From assembly GCA_951812505.1 (NCBI GenBank), contig CATOSI010000003.1, forward strand, positions 124,001 to 188,000: DNA of 64,000 bases. Reading direction: 5' to 3'. Each line of letters begins with the position of its first letter. Positions within the stretch are counted from its first letter, which is position 1. Source of the DNA: an uncultured Dehalococcoidia bacterium. Its GTDB lineage: Bacteria > Chloroflexota > Dehalococcoidia > Lucifugimonadales > UBA1123. Shown here piece by piece: positions 46,385 through 55,906 of the stretch. The translations under genes and the position numbers were made by a program. Under the pieces are notes generated by a model. That model did no database searches, was not told the DNA's origin, and was given only the letters and a program-made list of their open reading frames with translations.

Positions 46385-48247
46385 TTATCTCAGAACCCTC
46401 ACGTCCCCGACGCGGCGGGTGATCCGCACATGATCGAGATGGTCCATGAGTGCGAGCGCGTACTTGCGGCTCGTGCCCAGAAGGTCCCGAACGTCGGCTA
46501 CCGTGATTTCCCCGTTGCTGTTGAGGTACTTGGATATCCTATCAACCATTTCGCCGTAGGCCGAAGCGGAAAACACCACGCTCTCGCTGACTTTTACTAC
46601 CTGGCCTCTCTCGTCCAACAGGTTCACCACTTCGGGGTCTATGACGACGTCTGTGGGGGGAGCAAAGGGATCGGATTCCAGTTGGCGCAGGTAGTCGTCC
46701 ACGAGTTCCTGCATGGCGTCGCCGATATTGGGGATGTGGTCGGGCAGGCGCGCGGTGGAGCCTTCTTCGACCGTGACGCCTCTCTCGTTGAGAATCCTGA
46801 GCGCGTCGTTGAACACCTGCTGGGACAGGTTGAGCCGTGAGCGAAGTTCCTCTTTCGGCGCGCCGGCTCGCAGGGGGAACTGACGATGGTAATCTCCGAG
46901 GGCGGCGCGAGTCCGTTCAGTGAGCGCGTTCCAGCCGGCGGCGGTGTAGAACCTTGTGGCACGATTGATATTGCCGCTTCCGAGCGCTACGACTGCGCCA
47001 TCCGAGACCATCGGCTCGAGCTCCGACTTTGCGGCGTCGGCATTCATATTAGCGCGGTTGACGACTGCTCTGAACTCGGCGGGTTCGAGACCCTCGATAG
47101 TTTTCAGAAGCACTTCTCGATCATCACCGCGCTCCATAATCTCAAGACGCTCGATTGTAGGTCTGTGGCGACGGCGAGGTCGGGGCGCGTGCGTGTCAAC
47201 GATGTTGCCGCCGCCGAGAGTGGTCATGTTGGAGCGGACAACGAAGTAGTCGCCCTTGGCCACCGCAATCGGGTTGTCCAGCTTAAGCTGCGCCCAAGCG
47301 GTATCTCCAGGGAAGGCGCTGTCGTCCTCGAACAAGCGCAGCCTGGCGACCGATTCGCTCGATCCCGTATGGACGGTCACGTACATATTGTGGCGCAGCG
47401 CGTTCGGCGCGTCAGACAGAACTCTCAGGTGAACGTCGAACGCGGTCGTGGGACGGAGCCAGCCCGGAAGCGTTAGAACTTCGCCGCGCGATATTTCGTC
47501 ATGGGACACGCCTATCAGGTTGGCCGCCACGCGGGTCCCGGGTTCCGCTCGGTCCACCTTGCTCTTGTGAGTCTGTATGCCGCGAATCCGCGTACTCTCG
47601 CCCGCGACCGTGAGTTCGACATCCTGACCGATGTCGAGGTATCCGTCTATAAGAGTGCCCGTCACTACAGTGCCAAACCCGGTGATGGTGAAGGAGCGGT
47701 CTATGGGCAGGCGGGGCCGTCCGAGGTCGCGCTTGGCGGGAATGTCCTTCAGCAGTGACTCTATGGCGGCTACAAGCTCCGGCAGTCCATCGCCCGTTTG
47801 GGCTGAAACCGGTATGATCTGGGCACCCTCCAGCACCGTGCCTTCCAGCGTGTCCTCGATATCGGCGGTCACGAGCTCCACCCACTCTTCGTCAACGAGA
47901 TCGCTCTTGGTGAGCGCGACCAGCCCCCTGGGTATCTGAAGAAGGTCTAGGATAGCGAGATGTTCGCGCGTCTGCGGCATCACCGATTCGTCCGCGGCCA
48001 CCACCAGCATCGCCAGGTCAATTCCACCGACGCCGGCTAGCATATTGTTCACGAACCGCTCGTGTCCGGGAACGTCAACTATGCTGATCTCGTTGCCGCT
48101 TGGGAGTTCCAGCCACGCGAAGCCCAGATCAATCGTCAGGCCGCGTTCCTTCTCCTCCGCCAGCCTGTCCGGGTCTATTCCGGTTAGGGCCTGGACGAGG
48201 GTGGACTTGCCGTGGTCAACGTGGCCTGCCGTGCCTACAACGAACAT
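46385..48247 (-). CDS. selB: Selenocysteine-specific translation elongation factor SelB
   Basis: A 620-residue GTPase that delivers Sec-tRNA(Sec) to UGA codons at a SECIS hairpin. The G domain starts with G-H-V-D-H-G-K-S at 8-15; R-G-L-T-I-D-L-G-F near 36 is the SelB-type switch I, D-V-P-G-H-E near 58, and T-K-S-D-L near 113. Domains 2-3 follow ([10 protein letters not shown] near 186), and the C-terminal winged-helix repeats fill the last 240 residues ([13 protein letters not shown] near 472). SelB length and domain order match bacterial SelB. selA, selC and selD are not seen here. A Sec-type OsmC gene lies in this same window. Confidence 0.93.
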   Translation of the reverse strand: MFVVGTAGHVDHGKSTLVQALTGIDPDRLAEEKERGLTIDLGFAWLELPSGNEISIVDVPGHERFVNNMLAGVGGIDLAMLVVAADESVMPQTREHLAILDLLQIPRGLVALTKSDLVDEEWVELVTADIEDTLEGTVLEGAQIIPVSAQTGDGLPELVAAIESLLKDIPAKRDLGRPRLPIDRSFTITGFGTVVTGTLIDGYLDIGQDVELTVAGESTRIRGIQTHKSKVDRAEPGTRVAANLIGVSHDEISRGEVLTLPGWLRPTTAFDVHLRVLSDAPNALRHNMYVTVHTGSSESVARLRLFEDDSAFPGDTAWAQLKLDNPIAVAKGDYFVVRSNMTTLGGGNIVDTHAPRPRRRHRPTIERLEIMERGDDREVLLKTIEGLEPAEFRAVVNRANMNADAAKSELEPMVSDGAVVALGSGNINRATRFYTAAGWNALTERTRAALGDYHRQFPLRAGAPKEELRSRLNLSQQVFNDALRILNERGVTVEEGSTARLPDHIPNIGDAMQELVDDYLRQLESDPFAPPTDVVIDPEVVNLLDERGQVVKVSESVVFSASAYGEMVDRISKYLNSNGEITVADVRDLLGTSRKYALALMDHLDHVRITRRVGDVRVLR

Positions 48248-48311
48248 GGGCTGTACCTTCGCGAGATGGCTGTTTGTACAAGGATAACACAGGGGTCAGT
48301 CGTTGGTTATC

Positions 48312-48342
48312 GGTAGCCGGGCATAACTTCTGTCCGGCTACC
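48312..48342. repeat. 9-bp inverted repeat upstream of selB
   Basis: GGTAGCCGG (48312-48320) and CCGGCTACC (48334-48342) form a perfect stem with a 13-nt loop. No U-tract follows on either strand. It is 65 bp before the selB start on the minus strand. Confidence 0.4.
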
Positions 48343-48451
48343 AGGGCAATCGCATCTTAATTCGCGCATATGCTATGGTGCAAATGTTCTGACGCGTGTT
48401 ATAATCTACTCATGTTCAGTGGCCCCACGGAACATCCGGTAAGCGAGAGAG

Positions 48452-48626
48452 TCATATACAGCGGTATATGTTAGACCGCCTGCCGCACCAGAAGCGCCGA
48501 TGATCGGCGAAAACTGGTCTAAACTGGCAGAAACAGACCAGTTTCAACCAGTTTCTCCCCCCAAAACTGGTACCAGTTTTCAGGAATCTGGTTCTCCATT
48601 TGTATGTATTTATTAAATTTATACTC
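48452..48626 (-). repeat. Intergenic element C (inverted layout, AACTGG/CCAGTT words)
   Basis: The interior (48510-48585) has AACTGG three times and CCAGTT three times. The AT-rich block TATGTATTTATTAAATTTAT (about 48603-48622) is at the right end here. The other end has TATATGAC in reverse complement (about 48452-48459). It lies 110 bp upstream of the hydrolase. Confidence 0.5.
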
Positions 48627-48735
48627 AGACCGAAATTTGGATGCGATGGCTCTGGTCCGGCTACTGATCAGAGAAGAAAAATTCGACGCCTCCGTGTTAT
48701 TGTACAAGGGTCAATAATGCACAGGAGAAGTATCC

Positions 48736-49572
48736 ATGACAGCCATCGTCCCCACCGATCACAATGTAGAAGTCAACGGTCTGAACATCCACTACTTGGA
48801 CTGGGGAGGGCCGTCGAATCGAAATCTGCTGCTTGTCCATGGGCAGGGAGGTAACGCGCACAACTGGGACTACATCGCGCGAGAACTGCACGAGGACTTC
48901 CGCGTCATCTCCATTGACCAGCGCGGGCATGGGGACTCTTCCCATACGTGGGAGGGCTATGGTGTAGCGGACTTCGCGCGGGACCTCGCTGTGTTCGTCG
49001 AGAAGGTCGGCATTGCGCCTTGCGACTACGTGGGCGCGTCACTGGGAGCGCGCAACGGCATCGCCTACGCGGGCGACCACTCCGATCACCTCAAGCACTT
49101 CGTATGCTTGGACTACGGTCCTGAGATGAGTGTCGCATCGGCTCGCAACCAGATTTCGGGCATGAATAAGCGTCTTCTTGGGTACCGCAGCATCGAGGAG
49201 TACGTGGAAATCCAGCTCCAGGGCAATTCTAGGCCGGGCGCGGACTACTATCGCAACCAGGCTGAACACGGCCTGCGCCTGAACTATGCCGGAAAGTACG
49301 TCGCCAAGTCCGACCCGGACATGTTCTGGATCAACGGCAGCTTTGGCGTGAGAGAGGTCCCATACCTGTGGGAACAGTGGGGAAAGATCGCCTGCCCGAT
49401 AATGGAGATGAAGGGCGGTGAGAGCGATTTCCTTTCGGGGGAGATTAAGGCGCGTATGATCGAGGCACAGCCCTCGATGACCTGGGTGGACGTGCCGGAC
49501 TCCGGTCACGGCATCACGGGCGACAACCCCGACTTCCTGATACGCGAGCTGCGCGCGTTCTTCGTGGACTGA
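48736..49572 (+). CDS. Alpha/beta hydrolase
   Basis: A 278-residue single-domain hydrolase. The oxyanion region H-G-Q-G-G-N is at 35-40; the nucleophile elbow G-A-S-L-G has Ser102; the C-terminal D-S-G-H-G-I near 255 supplies the catalytic His. The fold resembles the haloalkane dehalogenase/epoxide hydrolase/esterase group, but a Ser nucleophile favours an esterase or C-C hydrolase. CAGGAG 9 nt upstream supports ATG 48736. Element C lies just upstream. Confidence 0.88.
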   Translation: MTAIVPTDHNVEVNGLNIHYLDWGGPSNRNLLLVHGQGGNAHNWDYIARELHEDFRVISIDQRGHGDSSHTWEGYGVADFARDLAVFVEKVGIAPCDYVGASLGARNGIAYAGDHSDHLKHFVCLDYGPEMSVASARNQISGMNKRLLGYRSIEEYVEIQLQGNSRPGADYYRNQAEHGLRLNYAGKYVAKSDPDMFWINGSFGVREVPYLWEQWGKIACPIMEMKGGESDFLSGEIKARMIEAQPSMTWVDVPDSGHGITGDNPDFLIRELRAFFVD

Positions 49573-49670
49573 GGGTGTGCTAACGCATCCATGCATCATA
49601 CCAAAACGGCTTCATACAGAGTTGGTAAGGTATGACGCGGTATTAGTTGACAATCTGCAACAGACGACTT

Positions 49671-51167
49671 TCAGCCAGACCGTGTGGAAGTAGATTGCGC
49701 GTCGGTGGGCCGCGAAGCCGACTCTGGCCGGGAGTCGCTCTTGAAGGCGGATGCGGTCGCTCCTATGACTTGAAGGACACCCATCGCGAAGAACGCGACC
49801 TTGAGTCCGGTCATGAACGAGTCCAAGATGCCGGAGCCGGGACCCGCTTCCAGAACCGCGTCTATATTGGGCTCGAATCCACCGCTTGCCATGACGGCCG
49901 TCACTATGGACGTGGCTATGGCTACGCCGGTTACGTTGCCGGAGTTGCGCGACAGGTTCACGAAGGCCGCCACGACGCCGTGTCTGCTCGAATCGGAGGC
50001 GCTGAATATGGAAGCCGAGTTTGGAGACTGGAACAGGCCCGATCCGACGCTCTGGACCAGTATCCCGGCGATTACCAGCGCTACCGATGAGGATACCGTC
50101 AGGGATGCGAGCATGAACAGGCCCGTGGCCGACATAAGAAGTCCAATTATGTTGAAGGGCCTCCAGCCGTAGCGGTCCGAGAGCCGCCCGCTGAGCGGAC
50201 CCATTACGATCCTGCTCACCGCGTTGGGGAGCAGGACGATGCCAACCACGGCGGGTGTGTATCCGAGCGCCGCCTGAAGGTAGAAGGGCATGAGGAAGCG
50301 CGCCGACGTTATGCCCAGGAAGGACATGAAGTTGGTGGATATACCAATGCTGAATACCCTGCTCCTGAACAGGCCCATGTCCAGCATCGGGGATGGCGCG
50401 CGGAGCTCCCACCAGACGAAGGCGACCAGGAATCCGACGAAACCGAGCGCGGCGACGATGATCTGAGGAGAACCCCATCCCATGCGCGCGCCGTTGGAAA
50501 CGGTCAGCAGAAAAGTCAGCAGGACGGCGGTTGAAAGCGCAGCACCGGGAAAGTCGTAAGTGCGGTTGCGTGTGTCCTGCCTGAAGGCCTGGCTTTTGAT
50601 TACCATGATGACCACGATGATGGCTGCGACCGCCATCAGGAAGTTCACGTAGAATAGCCAGCGCCAGTCGAACGCCGTGATCAGGAATCCGCCGACCACC
50701 GGGCCGATAACGCCTCCGCTCCCAACCACACTGGCGTGGGATCCGATGCCCTTGCCCCGCTCATCTGCTGGGAATACGGAGGTTACCATAGCCATGCCGG
50801 TGCCTTGCGTCATGGCCGCGCCGAACCCCTGCACCGCCTTGAAGGCTATCAGCATAAGAATGCTCTGAGACCCCGCGGCCAGAATAGCGGCGGCGGCGAA
50901 TATCACCAGGCCGGAGAGGTAAACCGTCTTGCGCCCTATAATGTCCGAAAGCCTGCCCATCGGGAGTATGAGGGCGCTGATGGCGAGTCCCTCGGCGATG
51001 ACGACCCACTGAGCAGTCGAAAGGTCGGCGTTGAAGTGCTGGGCGATGGTGGGCAGGGCGACCGACATTCCGCCGTGGTTTATGACGGATGTCAGCGTCC
51101 CGAGCGCAACAGCCGAGAATACCCACCAACGGTAGGTTGGTTTATCGAAGATACCTGAAGCGAGCAT
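49671..51167 (-). CDS. MFS drug transporter, DHA2 (14-span) family
   Basis: A 498-residue major facilitator with about 14 hydrophobic segments. Motif A-like G-R-L-S-D-I-I-G-R-K near 76-85 and motif C-like segments typical of EmrB/QacA exporters (G-P-V-V-G-G-F near 155) are visible. Such proteins export cationic or amphipathic compounds by proton antiport. No regulator gene is adjacent. It lies in a cluster of MFS and SDR genes; 6 nt separate it from the next MFS gene on the same strand, suggesting one transcript. Confidence 0.88.
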   Translation of the reverse strand: MLASGIFDKPTYRWWVFSAVALGTLTSVINHGGMSVALPTIAQHFNADLSTAQWVVIAEGLAISALILPMGRLSDIIGRKTVYLSGLVIFAAAAILAAGSQSILMLIAFKAVQGFGAAMTQGTGMAMVTSVFPADERGKGIGSHASVVGSGGVIGPVVGGFLITAFDWRWLFYVNFLMAVAAIIVVIMVIKSQAFRQDTRNRTYDFPGAALSTAVLLTFLLTVSNGARMGWGSPQIIVAALGFVGFLVAFVWWELRAPSPMLDMGLFRSRVFSIGISTNFMSFLGITSARFLMPFYLQAALGYTPAVVGIVLLPNAVSRIVMGPLSGRLSDRYGWRPFNIIGLLMSATGLFMLASLTVSSSVALVIAGILVQSVGSGLFQSPNSASIFSASDSSRHGVVAAFVNLSRNSGNVTGVAIATSIVTAVMASGGFEPNIDAVLEAGPGSGILDSFMTGLKVAFFAMGVLQVIGATASAFKSDSRPESASRPTDAQSTSTRSG

Positions 51168-51173
51168 ACGCTC

Positions 51174-52481
51174 TTACGACAGTGGTCGGTCCTGTGTCTG
51201 GGTAACCGGCTCTGCCTCCTCCTGTACTGTCTTCTTCGGGGCTGGGGTGACCAGTGTGAGGATGGCGGCGAAAACCATCAGCGCTACGCCTGCCCACCAC
51301 GCCGGCTCGTAAGTGCCCCATATATCGCGGACGTAACCGGCGGCGGGTGCGCCCAGTCCTCCGATCACCAGGTTGATCGGGTTCACGAGGCCCCGGATGC
51401 TGCCCACACTCTCGCGTCCGAAGTAGTCTGCCCAGATGAAATTCTGCAGGAACATCATGCCGCCGATTCCCAGTCCGAATATCGCCATAGACGTGAACAT
51501 GATTGTGTCGTTGTAAGCGTAGATCGTCATGACGCTGGCAATTGCGAGCATCGTGAAGCCTGTCGCTCCGAGGATACGGACGGGTACGTACCTGACCAGC
51601 ATTCCGAATGTGAAGGTGGCTGCCCCCGCGCACACTGCGTCGAACGCGGTGGCGAACGAAATCAGCGTGGGATTGAACCCTTTGTCCATGAAGTCGGCTA
51701 TCCGGTGCAGCGAGACTGTGCCGGTGGCCAGAGAGACCATGCTGAACACTATGACCAATCTCCAAAGCGTGGTCGTGCGCATGGCCTCGGACACGGTCCA
51801 GGAGACTTCCAGTGAAGCCGCTCCCGGAGCGCCGGAGCCATGCTCCATGGAGTCCGGATCTATATCGCCATCTGGGAGCAGGCCCATATCCTCGGGTTGT
51901 CGTCTAACGAAGATGGCCGCAAGCGGAACGATTACGCCCATGCCGATGACGGCCAGAATTATCCAGGCCATCTCCCACCCGACCGTGTCTATGAGGTATT
52001 GAGTCAGGGGAACGAACAGCATGGCGCCCACGGGAATGCCCAGAGACATGAACGCAAGCGCGCGTCCCCTATTCACGACGAACCACTTGAGCACAGGAAC
52101 GGAGGTGACCAGCGCGCCCGGCCCGCTCATGCCGACGAGTCCCATTATGGCGAACAGTGTGACCAGGTGCCACGCCACACTCATGTTGGCGAGACCGATC
52201 ATCGCGCCGCCCGTCGCAAGCGCGGCTATGGGCAGCATCAGGCGCGAGCCGAAGCGGTCCAGCAGCGGCCCTATAACGGGACTGGACAGCGCTCCCGCGC
52301 CCTGTCGTGCCGTATGAGCCCATCCAAAGGCGGCGCGGCCTATGCCGAGGTCGTCGCCCATCGGCTTGATGAACAATCCGAAGTTGAGCGACCCCATCGC
52401 CATGCTGACCGCGCCGGACGCGGCCATCACTCCAACGATCACCCAGCCGTAGAAGAACCGCCGCGGCCTATCTCTCTGCAC
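51174..52481 (-). CDS. MFS transporter, monocarboxylate/OFA-like
   Basis: A 435-residue 12-span carrier. R-R-F-F-Y-G-W-V-I-V-G near 7-17 and the loop R-R-Q-P-E-D-M-G-L-L-P-D-G-D near 184 match the paralogue at 25326. The start GTG 52481 lies 8 nt after the SDR stop and gives the usual N-terminus; the frame is open further upstream, but that part overlaps the SDR gene and is rejected. With the SDR it may form a small transport and oxidation pair for an organic acid or alcohol. Confidence 0.85.
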   Translation of the reverse strand: MQRDRPRRFFYGWVIVGVMAASGAVSMAMGSLNFGLFIKPMGDDLGIGRAAFGWAHTARQGAGALSSPVIGPLLDRFGSRLMLPIAALATGGAMIGLANMSVAWHLVTLFAIMGLVGMSGPGALVTSVPVLKWFVVNRGRALAFMSLGIPVGAMLFVPLTQYLIDTVGWEMAWIILAVIGMGVIVPLAAIFVRRQPEDMGLLPDGDIDPDSMEHGSGAPGAASLEVSWTVSEAMRTTTLWRLVIVFSMVSLATGTVSLHRIADFMDKGFNPTLISFATAFDAVCAGAATFTFGMLVRYVPVRILGATGFTMLAIASVMTIYAYNDTIMFTSMAIFGLGIGGMMFLQNFIWADYFGRESVGSIRGLVNPINLVIGGLGAPAAGYVRDIWGTYEPAWWAGVALMVFAAILTLVTPAPKKTVQEEAEPVTQTQDRPLS

Positions 52482-52489
52482 GGGCCGGC

Positions 52490-53248
52490 TTAGCCCCTGC
52501 CTATGAACGGCATCTGGGTTGCCATTACGGTCATGAACTGGACGTTGGCGTCGAGCGGCAGGTTGGCTATATGGACGACGGCGTCGGCGACGTGCTGTAC
52601 GTTCATAGTCGGCTCGACCTTGACCTCCCCATGCGCCTGTGGGACGCCCACGCTCATCCTCTCGGTCATCGGGGTGGCGGCGTTGCCCACATCTATCTGG
52701 CTGCACGCTATATTGTACTTGCGCCCATCGAGAGACGTGGCGCGGGTAACGCCGGTTACCGCATGCTTTGTGGCGGTGTAGGGAATGGAATTGGGACGAG
52801 GGACGTAGGCGGAAAGCGAGCCGTTGTTGATGATGCGCCCGCCCATCGGGTCCTGGCTCTTCATCATGTGAAACGCCTGCTGGGTACAGAGGAACGTGCC
52901 GGTCAGGTTGGCGTTCACGACGGTCATCCACTGGTCGTAGGTCAGGTCTTCGAGCAGAAGGGGAGGAGCGCCTGTGCCGGCGTTGTTGAACAGCACATCC
53001 AGCCGTCCGAACCTATCCTGGGTCTTGGCGAAGAGGTTCTTGACGGAGTCGGGGTCGCCGACATCTGCGGACACGATCAGCGTGCGCGATGCGTCGTCGC
53101 CCGCCTCACCTACCGTCTCCTCCAGCGGGCCCATGCGTCTGCCGGACAGCGTAACCGAGTATCCGTCTCTGAGAAGCGCGAGCGCGGAGGCCTTGCCTAT
53201 GCCCGTTCCTCCGCCCGTAACTATTGCGACCTTGCCATTTGAAGCCAT
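52490..53248 (-). CDS. Short-chain dehydrogenase/reductase (classical SDR)
   Basis: A 252-residue protein with the complete SDR signature: T-G-G-G-T-G-I-G at 11-18, N-N-A-G near 87, catalytic Ser in N-N-G-S-L-S-A near 144, and Y-T-A-T-K near 158-162. It should be an active NAD(P)-dependent oxidoreductase of unknown alcohol or ketone substrate. ATG 53248 has AGGAG 8 nt upstream. It precedes two MFS genes in the same direction. Confidence 0.9.
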   Translation of the reverse strand: MASNGKVAIVTGGGTGIGKASALALLRDGYSVTLSGRRMGPLEETVGEAGDDASRTLIVSADVGDPDSVKNLFAKTQDRFGRLDVLFNNAGTGAPPLLLEDLTYDQWMTVVNANLTGTFLCTQQAFHMMKSQDPMGGRIINNGSLSAYVPRPNSIPYTATKHAVTGVTRATSLDGRKYNIACSQIDVGNAATPMTERMSVGVPQAHGEVKVEPTMNVQHVADAVVHIANLPLDANVQFMTVMATQMPFIGRG

Positions 53249-53517
53249 GTTTAAGTCTCCTGAGTATCTGGATTGTCGCCCCATTCTACGCCAACGGATG
53301 TCGGTTGTCAGTTATCGGCCTGAGCGCCCTGAGCAGCGCGAGGCCTGTGACTATTCCTGCATGGGCTGTAGCTCCGGTGACTGAACTCGAAGGATGCTCG
53401 TTCCGTCAGTTCGTCCCATCGCCAGACGCAAGTCCGCGAATGGGCGTAATTCTGGACTTTTCCGACGGATTCAGAATCTGGGCACAGTACTCGGAAAACG
53501 GTCATGCGCTGAACGAG

Positions 53518-54053
53518 TGGGAGATTGCGGCGGACGAATACCTCGTTGGTTCTTTCATGGGACCGCTGTGGCCTGCGCTGGTACAGAAGCAGCTTGGCGG
53601 CGGGGCCGCAGCCTATGGACTGATCGAGGCGACCGGAGTCGCAGGGGGAATGCTTGCCGGTCTCCTAGCAAGCTCGATAGAACGGCGCGTTGGAGCGGGT
53701 CGTACAATTGCATTGGGCTGGGGGATGGCCGGGGTTTGCACCATAGGGATAGCCGTCTCGCGGTCGCTGCCCGCGACCACAGTCCTGGAGTTCCCGGACG
53801 CTTTCGGAATCGTTGTGGCCGGAGTTGCCAGCGGTGCGAGCATGATCGTCTCAGTCCCGAAGAGTACCGGGGTCGTGTGTTCGGTATAGTCCGCGGTCTG
53901 GGCGTGGTTCTCATCCCCGCGAGTGTGCTGGCCGGGGGCTGGATTGCGGAGTACGTCGAAATATCGATCATGTACGCCGTAGGAGGAAGTTTCATACTCA
54001 CGTTAGCGATCTTGGCCCTGGCGAATTCGAGCCTGCGAGCTGCGCGGGTTTAG
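53518..54053 (+). pseudogene. MFS transporter remnant, N-truncated and frameshifted
   Basis: One frame gives S-F-M-G-P-L-W-P-A-L-V-Q and transmembrane segments up to A-S-G-A-S-M-I-V-S; at about 53850 the reading must shift to continue as S-P-E-E-Y-R-G-R-V-F-G-I-V-R-G, a motif at the start of the second-half loop of MFS_3-type carriers, and then run to the stop at 54053. The N-terminal half of a normal MFS (about 200 residues) is missing. No start codon or ribosome site is evident. The part before 53518 is not recognisable. Probably a decayed gene. Confidence 0.7.
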
Positions 54054-54476
54054 GGGGCTTGAACGGCACTGCAGTAATTCCCCAAGGCAATAGAATCTAA
54101 ATAACTAAGTGCCAAGCCCAAAGCTAAACTGCAACTGATTGGCCTCCCGAAATTGCAAGTGTCCGATAAGCGGATGCCATAACCAAAGCTAACAGCAAAT
54201 AAGATGCGATTGCCCTGCTTCCGCGCTGCCGCGATATTACCTGATTGCCCTTGATGTGCTATCTTTGATCAAAGGTTCCCCCCTGATGACAAGAACCCAA
54301 GGGGTTCTCTCTGAAAGCAGAGTAGTCGGGGGGGGCGTTCTTCTCTGGCGGGCGCGTTAGCAGGGGTACGTGTGTCCTTTCTGGATTTCTTTACTACTGT
54401 GAGATTATGGGCGCGGGTTGAAGTTTGGGAGACCAAGATAGGGCCTGTCCATGACAGAAGTTAAGAAGTATCTTGC
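54054..54476. other. Intergenic region with a structured candidate
   Basis: 423 bp without a gene. The left part is AT-richer and shows nothing clear. The candidate structured RNA lies at 54278-54335; TCTTTGATCAAAGG just before it is a small palindrome. Confidence 0.45.
54278..54335 (+). ncRNA. Possible compact three-way-junction RNA
   Basis: Outer helix CCCCCC (54278-54283) with the G run 54328-54335, continued by GAC/GTC (54288-54290 with 54325-54327). Two hairpins lie inside: AGAACCC/GGGTTCT with loop AAG (54292-54308), then CTCTG/CAGAG with loop AAAG (54309-54322). All helices nest without gaps. No open reading frame overlaps it. I do not recognise a known RNA class; the strand is not determined by the structure. 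Confidence 0.35.
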
Positions 54477-55700
54477 TCACGCCTCCTCCCGGTCAGTCCG
54501 TATCTGGACCAGGGACGAGCATATGACGAGCAGCGTCGGGGCGAAGCTGATGATGATCATGGCGAGTCTGAGGTCGCCCAGCCAGTCCTGGAGCGCGCCG
54601 ACCAGCGCGGGGCCGGTGGCTACCCCGAACGTGCCGAGCGTCATCATGAAGGACAGAGCTACCGCTGACTCCCGCGGCCTTATGCCTGGCAGGTAGAACG
54701 GTATCGAGTTCAGGACTGGCCAGTAGCCCTGCGCCAGTCCGCTCACGAGCGTTATGACGATGAGCAGCGGAATCGAGTCGGTGAGCGTCATCGCTAGGTA
54801 GGTCACTACCATCGTAACGCCAATCGCCTGGAGTATGTTCCTGCGCCTGTTCCCGCTCACCAGCGGTACGATTCGGCTGAGTGCGACCCCCGACGGCCCA
54901 CCCGTGGCGATGCCGATTGCCAGCAGCGCCCCCGTCCAGTTGAGCGATACGTCATACACGTCCAGCATCAGTGTGGGATAGAAGTTCACAAACGACGACC
55001 ACGCCATAGTCGTGCCCATCGAACCCGCGCCCGCAATCCAGAGTCCTTGTATCCGAGGACGCGCTTGATGATTCCGAGCCGTCCGTCTTCGGGGTCGGCT
55101 TCGCTCTGCTCGGACTCGGATGGCTCCTCGCCGTCGCTTCCCAGGACTGTCCAGAGAACGGCCAGGACTCCGAGTGTAACCGCGAAAGTCAGCAGGACTC
55201 TCCGCCAGTCGTCTCCGACACGGCTGAGGATAATCGGTGTCAAGATCAGTCCCCCGCCAACGACCAGCCCGAACAGCAGGTTGTACACGCTGGAGACCAG
55301 GATGAACTCTCGTGGCGTGAATAGCCTGTGCATGAGCAGAACGCGGGCGGGCTCGCGCGCGAGGGTGGAGATGCCGAATCCCAGCCGTCCGAGCAGCAGG
55401 ACTCCGAAGTTGGGTCCCCAGCTCTGCACGAACATCAGCGCAGAACTCAGCGTGAAGGTGACCGTGGTGAGAATCTTGGGTCTGTATCTGGACACCCACC
55501 AGCTTATGGGCAGTGTCAGAAACAGGTTTCCCAGGAAAGCCGCCGAGCCGTAGAACCCCTGCTGTGTGGGAGAGAGTCCGAGGTCGGCGCTGATCGAGGG
55601 CAGCAGCAGTCCGACGCTTATGACCATCATGAAGCCCGCCACGCTGGATAGAAGCCACAGGCCCATGATAGCCCAGCGGTGCCTCATGGGATTGGTCATC
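54477..55700 (-). pseudogene. MFS transporter interrupted by one frameshift
   Basis: The N-terminal half (spans 1-6, M-T-N-P-M-R-H-R-W-A onward) reads to L-G-I-I-K-R-V-L-G-Y-K-D; the C-terminal half continues in another frame from G-L-W-I-A-G-A-G-S-M-G-T-T to the stop at 54477. The change occurs near 55040-55065, around TACAAGGACTCTGG on the minus strand. Joined, the protein would have about 405 residues and 12 spans, a normal MFS. The start ATG 55700 has a GAGGAC-like site; an earlier start at 55744 is possible. It may be a recent frameshift or a base-calling error. Confidence 0.75.
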
Positions 55701-55906
55701 TGCGTCCTCGATCGGCGCGCTGCGCTCCTGAATTGCCTGTGCATTAATAGTTACTACCAGACTGCCCTGTCATGTCAAGGAGTCCTGCTATATTCGTACA
55801 CGATGCCCGACCCTCGACCCCAACTCGTCCGAAGGGGAAATGCGACTGAGGAAATATGTACAATAGACCGGAATCCGAATTTCATATTGAGTACAGGAGT
55901 AAGAAT

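Larger units (their letters stand above)
48248..48735. other. Intergenic region between selB and the hydrolase
   Basis: 488 bp, no gene. It has a hairpin (48312-48342), two -10-like sites (TGTTATAAT at 48397-48405; TGTTATTGTACA at about 48695), and element C. The divergent layout means both the selB and hydrolase promoters lie here. Confidence 0.5.

Noticed and set aside
51174..52931. A 585-residue reading of the second MFS gene
   Set aside because: The first 150 residues are an antisense-like reading of the SDR gene; the MFS fold starts at GTG 52481.
55040..55065. Frame change in the MFS gene considered as selenocysteine or programmed frameshift
   Set aside because: There is a real change of frame, not an in-frame TGA, and no slippery heptamer with a downstream structure is evident.
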